Of a DNA stretch of 40,588 bases, positions 38,616 to 40,588 are shown in pieces. Location of the stretch: positions 1 to 40,588 of the IMG/VR virus record IMGVR_UViG_3300038629_000542. One strand, written 5' to 3'. The DNA is from a virus. The position numbers and the translations under genes were made by a program. The notes under the pieces were generated by a model. The model was not told the origin of the DNA. It ran no database searches and saw only the letters and a program-made list of their open reading frames with translations. Each line of letters begins with the position of its first letter. Positions within the stretch are counted from its first letter, which is position 1.

Positions 38616-38833
38616 CAGTCGGGGACCACATCGACCAAAGGCTCTAAATTGTCCTCAAAATATTTCTTTGTTACATACCACTGGTCGGCATGGTCTTTGG
38701 GGTTACGGGCAACCATGCCGCCCTTTTCAGGCGTATCACCATCGGTGACAGACACCTTGCTTAAATCTTCCCCTACGATATAGGGACGCATTTCAGATAA
38801 CCCTTTCCTGATATACTGCCTAAATTCACTCAT
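38615..38833 (-). CDS. Conserved small phage protein (EMRPY...GGMVARNP...DQW type)
   Basis: ATG 38833 after AGGAGATGATT; 72 aa. SEFRQYIRKGLSEMRPYIVG, GEDLSKVSVTDGDTPEKGGM, VARNPKDHADQWYVTKKYFE. This is a pattern I associate with a frequent small phage protein of unknown function. No metal or catalytic site is evident. The stop overlaps the next gene's start region. Confidence 0.7.
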   Translation of the reverse strand: MSEFRQYIRKGLSEMRPYIVGEDLSKVSVTDGDTPEKGGMVARNPKDHADQWYVTKKYFEDNLEPLVDVVPD

Positions 38834-38835
38834 AA

Positions 38836-39162
38836 TCATCTCCTATTATTCTCGGTTAATTCCTCACCGATGGCCTGAAGCGAAGCGTTAAGGGCCTTGA
38901 GGTCGTCCAGCTCGACCGGCACACCAACAGCCATCATATCATTGATAGCCTCGGCGCTCTTCCGGATGTCATCCAGCTCCAGGGCCAGCTCTTGAAACAC
39001 CATGGTTTGGACCAGGTAAGTGCATTCCATCGCATGCATGCCTGCAGCGCCGACGCTACCCACATAGTACATCGCGCACTCCTGCTCAACGCAGAACACC
39101 ACCTTACCTTCGTCGATATCGACATCACTCCTATAGCTCATCTTTGGACATATCTTGGGCAT
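38836..39162 (-). CDS. Small Cys-containing helical protein
   Basis: The 108-aa product has CPKMSYR near the start and VVFCVEQECAMYYVGS (possible zinc knuckle, C...CxxxxC), then mainly helix with DDIRKSAEAINDMMAVGV and ALNASLQAIGEELTENN. Start ATG follows GGGAGGGATTGAA. Perhaps an oligomeric accessory protein; no family name. Confidence 0.6.
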   Translation of the reverse strand: MPKICPKMSYRSDVDIDEGKVVFCVEQECAMYYVGSVGAAGMHAMECTYLVQTMVFQELALELDDIRKSAEAINDMMAVGVPVELDDLKALNASLQAIGEELTENNRR

Positions 39163-39163
39163 T

Positions 39164-39406
39164 TCAATCCCTCCTTGGGCCGTCTCCGAATGTCTTAGGT
39201 TTCCATCTTATTGGTACGGGGTCTTCACCCGCGTCTGGATCTTTGCATCCTGGGCATCGCAGCTTGTCGTCTCTGTTGCCATAGTCCCAGCCAAGCCCTT
39301 TGGGCGTTATAACCATGTCATCGTAAAGGACGTTATGCTTGGATGTGTACGTCTCCTGGTGCTGGCACACCTCGCACCGCAGCTCGACTGTCACGGTGAT
39401 CCCCAT
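39164..39406 (-). CDS. Small zinc-ribbon protein
   Basis: The 80-aa product has ELRCEVCQHQETYTSKHNVL and KLRCPGCKDPDAG; two CxxC pairs about 35 residues apart form a zinc ribbon, with a beta hairpin between (YDDMVITPKGLGWDYG). C-terminus is Pro/Arg-rich. RBS includes GAGG. Function unknown. Confidence 0.65.
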   Translation of the reverse strand: MGITVTVELRCEVCQHQETYTSKHNVLYDDMVITPKGLGWDYGNRDDKLRCPGCKDPDAGEDPVPIRWKPKTFGDGPRRD

Positions 39407-39558
39407 CAGTCCTCGGCCTCCTTGGCCTCCTGATGAGTGGCCTCGCTCGCATACCAGGATCCATCTTCCCGCCAGGCCTTTGCGATCGCCGCTTCTGAGC
39501 TTTCCGCATAGATCAGAAAGCGATCAGTCCTCTTTATGATGACCTTGTATAGCTTCAT
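39406..39558 (-). CDS. Small protein (50 aa), strand-helix type
   Basis: ATG 39558 after GGAGGTCGTGCA is clearly the start; the longer open frame is not needed. MKLYKVIIKRTDRFLIYAES, EAAIAKAWREDGSWYASEAT. Resembles the 37516-37707 product in layout. Such domains (YKVxI...AxSxxEA...A) occur widely as small phage proteins without known role. Confidence 0.65.
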   Translation of the reverse strand: MKLYKVIIKRTDRFLIYAESSEAAIAKAWREDGSWYASEATHQEAKEAED

Positions 39559-39917
39559 TGCACGACCTCCAGACCTTGCACCGGCACCATGCCACGGCAC
39601 ACGAACTCTCCCTCTTGCAAGACCTCTTCTGTCTCACTATGGTTGGCATTAAAGGCGCTGATCTGGAAACAGGTCCTGCGGCCCTCCTTGATCAGGGCAT
39701 TGGCCGTCCTGGTAGACCCAGGCCTGATGGAGACAACGTCGACCAGCTCAAACATAAAGATCCTGAAGCCATCCGGATCCTCCTCGCCTTCAGGATAGGT
39801 CCAGGAAAGCTCGACCTCGGTCTCTATCGCAGGCTTGTCCCTGCCCAGATAGAGGACGACCGCGATGAACAGGCCCACACACGCTATAGTGATGGCCGCA
39901 ATCACAAAGTCTCTCAT
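39555..39917 (-). CDS. Membrane-anchored or exported Fn3-like protein
   Basis: ATG 39917 after AGGAGGACCAAGG. MRDFVIAAITIACVGLFIAV and VLYLG form a hydrophobic N-terminal segment (anchor or signal), followed by one Fn3-like domain (ELSWTYPEGEEDPDGFRIFM, FELVDVVSI, TCFQISAFNANHSETEE). It matches the exported protein at 27504-28001 in plan. A host-envelope role is likely by location; function is inferred. Confidence 0.65.
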   Translation of the reverse strand: MRDFVIAAITIACVGLFIAVVLYLGRDKPAIETEVELSWTYPEGEEDPDGFRIFMFELVDVVSIRPGSTRTANALIKEGRRTCFQISAFNANHSETEEVLQEGEFVCRGMVPVQGLEVVQ

Positions 39918-40135
39918 CCTTGGTCCTCCTTCTGCCCACAATACGGGCAATAGTACGCGCTGACCTGGGCCATCCGGTCGTATACAGGATCTTCACCGAT
40001 CGCCTTGGACAGCTCGGTCTCCTTCTTCAGGATGGCCCACAGGATGAAGCGCTTCTTACAGGCCGCGCAGTTTATAATATGCTCGGTGAGATACCTGGGA
40101 ATGCTTATTATTTCCACACTGAATAGCTTTTCCAT
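39914..40135 (-). CDS. Small zinc-ribbon protein
   Basis: ATG 40135 after AGGAGATTGAG; 73 aa. HIINCAACKKRFILWAILKK and AYYCPYCGQKEDQG give two CxxC pairs. The longer open frame upstream lacks support. The stop overlaps the next gene's start. Function unknown. Confidence 0.65.
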   Translation of the reverse strand: MEKLFSVEIISIPRYLTEHIINCAACKKRFILWAILKKETELSKAIGEDPVYDRMAQVSAYYCPYCGQKEDQG

Positions 40136-40136
40136 C

Positions 40137-40588
40137 TCAATCTCCTGGGACCTTCCAGATGACATGCTCCAGGTCAATAATGTAAAAGTCCCGATAATAG
40201 TCCTTATATTGGCCACACTTGCGGTTCTCCACATACCAGTGGCCGAAGGTTTCCTTCACATGTACATATGCCAGGCCCTCACGATCAGGGCTTATAACCA
40301 CATACGTGAGAGGCTTGGGGTTGGACCTGTCGTGGGTTGACTTGGCGTTCACAATAAAGTCAGGGAATGGCCAGGTCTCACGGCTACAGAACGGCCTTCT
40401 CACCTCCTTGACCTCGATACGCTCCCACACGTCGTTCATGAAGCGGACGTACAGGTCGCCCTCATCGATGTGGTTTGCCCATTCGTCATAGGTTTCGGCC
40501 TTGGTGGTGGGTGAGATTTGGATCGTCTTGCCCTTCCACACCAGAAGCTGCGCATACCACCACACAGGCTTTGCGCTCTTATCGAGGA
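40137..40588 (-). CDS. Partial protein with truncated 5' end at right edge
   Basis: The frame is open to the right edge (LDKSAKPVWWYAQLLVWKGK), so the true start is outside the window and the GTG at 40565 is probably internal. At least 149 residues remain: KAETYDEWANHIDEGDLYVR, then CSRETWPFPDF, FGHWYVENRKCGQYKDYYRD and a strand DLEHVIWKVPGD. No family recognised. It belongs to the same tightly packed small-gene operon. Confidence 0.65.
   Translation of the reverse strand, partial: LDKSAKPVWWYAQLLVWKGKTIQISPTTKAETYDEWANHIDEGDLYVRFMNDVWERIEVKEVRRPFCSRETWPFPDFIVNAKSTHDRSNPKPLTYVVISPDREGLAYVHVKETFGHWYVENRKCGQYKDYYRDFYIIDLEHVIWKVPGD

Overview
The window is a segment of a tailed double-stranded DNA bacteriophage (or prophage-derived) genome. 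It is shown in reverse orientation: every gene I can support lies on the minus strand, so transcription runs from position 40588 down to 1. Genes are tightly packed, mostly with 1-8 bp or ATGA/TAATG overlaps, and are usually preceded by strong Shine-Dalgarno sites (AGGAGG-like). A consensus sigma70-type promoter is present. This points to a bacterial host using the standard code; nothing in the window identifies the host. Terminase, a large P22-size portal, scaffold, a 324-aa capsid protein, a head-tail adaptor and large fibre proteins are present, and no sheath, tube or tape-measure gene is visible, so a podovirus-like particle is the best guess (inference).

Layout in transcription order. 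(1) 40.6-34.1 kb: about 20 very small genes. They include zinc-ribbon proteins, a RusA-like Holliday-junction resolvase, an exported Fn3-like protein, a zincin-type metallopeptidase-like protein and a possible helix-turn-helix protein. The block ends in an unusual tRNA-Gly(UCC) with an encoded CCA and a very long variable region. (2) 33.97-33.89 kb: a hairpin, then a TTGACA-N18-TACAAT promoter whose -10 lies in a 22-bp palindrome, a likely control point for the packaging and structural genes. (3) 33.9-28.2 kb: putative small terminase, large terminase, small membrane and Cys-rich proteins, and portal. (4) 28.24-28.0 kb: a 230-bp gene-free stretch holding a nested stem structure with a T7 tail (terminator or structured RNA). 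(5) 28.0-23.3 kb: accessory and virion-assembly small genes (secreted Fn3-like protein, FmdB-type zinc ribbon, HAD phosphatase-like protein, two small basic proteins sharing a KRLxQAG motif, a tandem paralogue pair, a YkgJ-like CxxCxxCC protein, an M15 peptidase-like protein). They end at a strong intrinsic terminator. (6) 23.2-17.0 kb: scaffold, major capsid, probable decoration protein, head-tail adaptor and neck/tail proteins. (7) 16.9-8.8 kb: two giant repeat proteins (about 1008 and 1564 aa) built from His-rich EAYHxHxxD / DPLWWV repeats and lectin-like (LamG-type) domains, with a second YkgJ-like gene between them. A terminator-like hairpin sits directly before the first. (8) 8.8-0 kb: smaller tail/virion proteins, a run of four consecutive hairpins, a small zinc-ribbon gene flanked by short direct repeats, an LPxL-repeat protein, a Cys/aromatic-rich protein, a long coiled-coil protein and a partial, Gly/Ala-rich protein running off the left edge.

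The only gene-free stretches over about 100 bp are 28002-28240, 7152-7284 and 23195-23315; each is described below. No stretch over 300 bp lacks a gene. No integrase, repressor, replication gene or CRISPR array is visible, so the lifestyle cannot be decided from this window.
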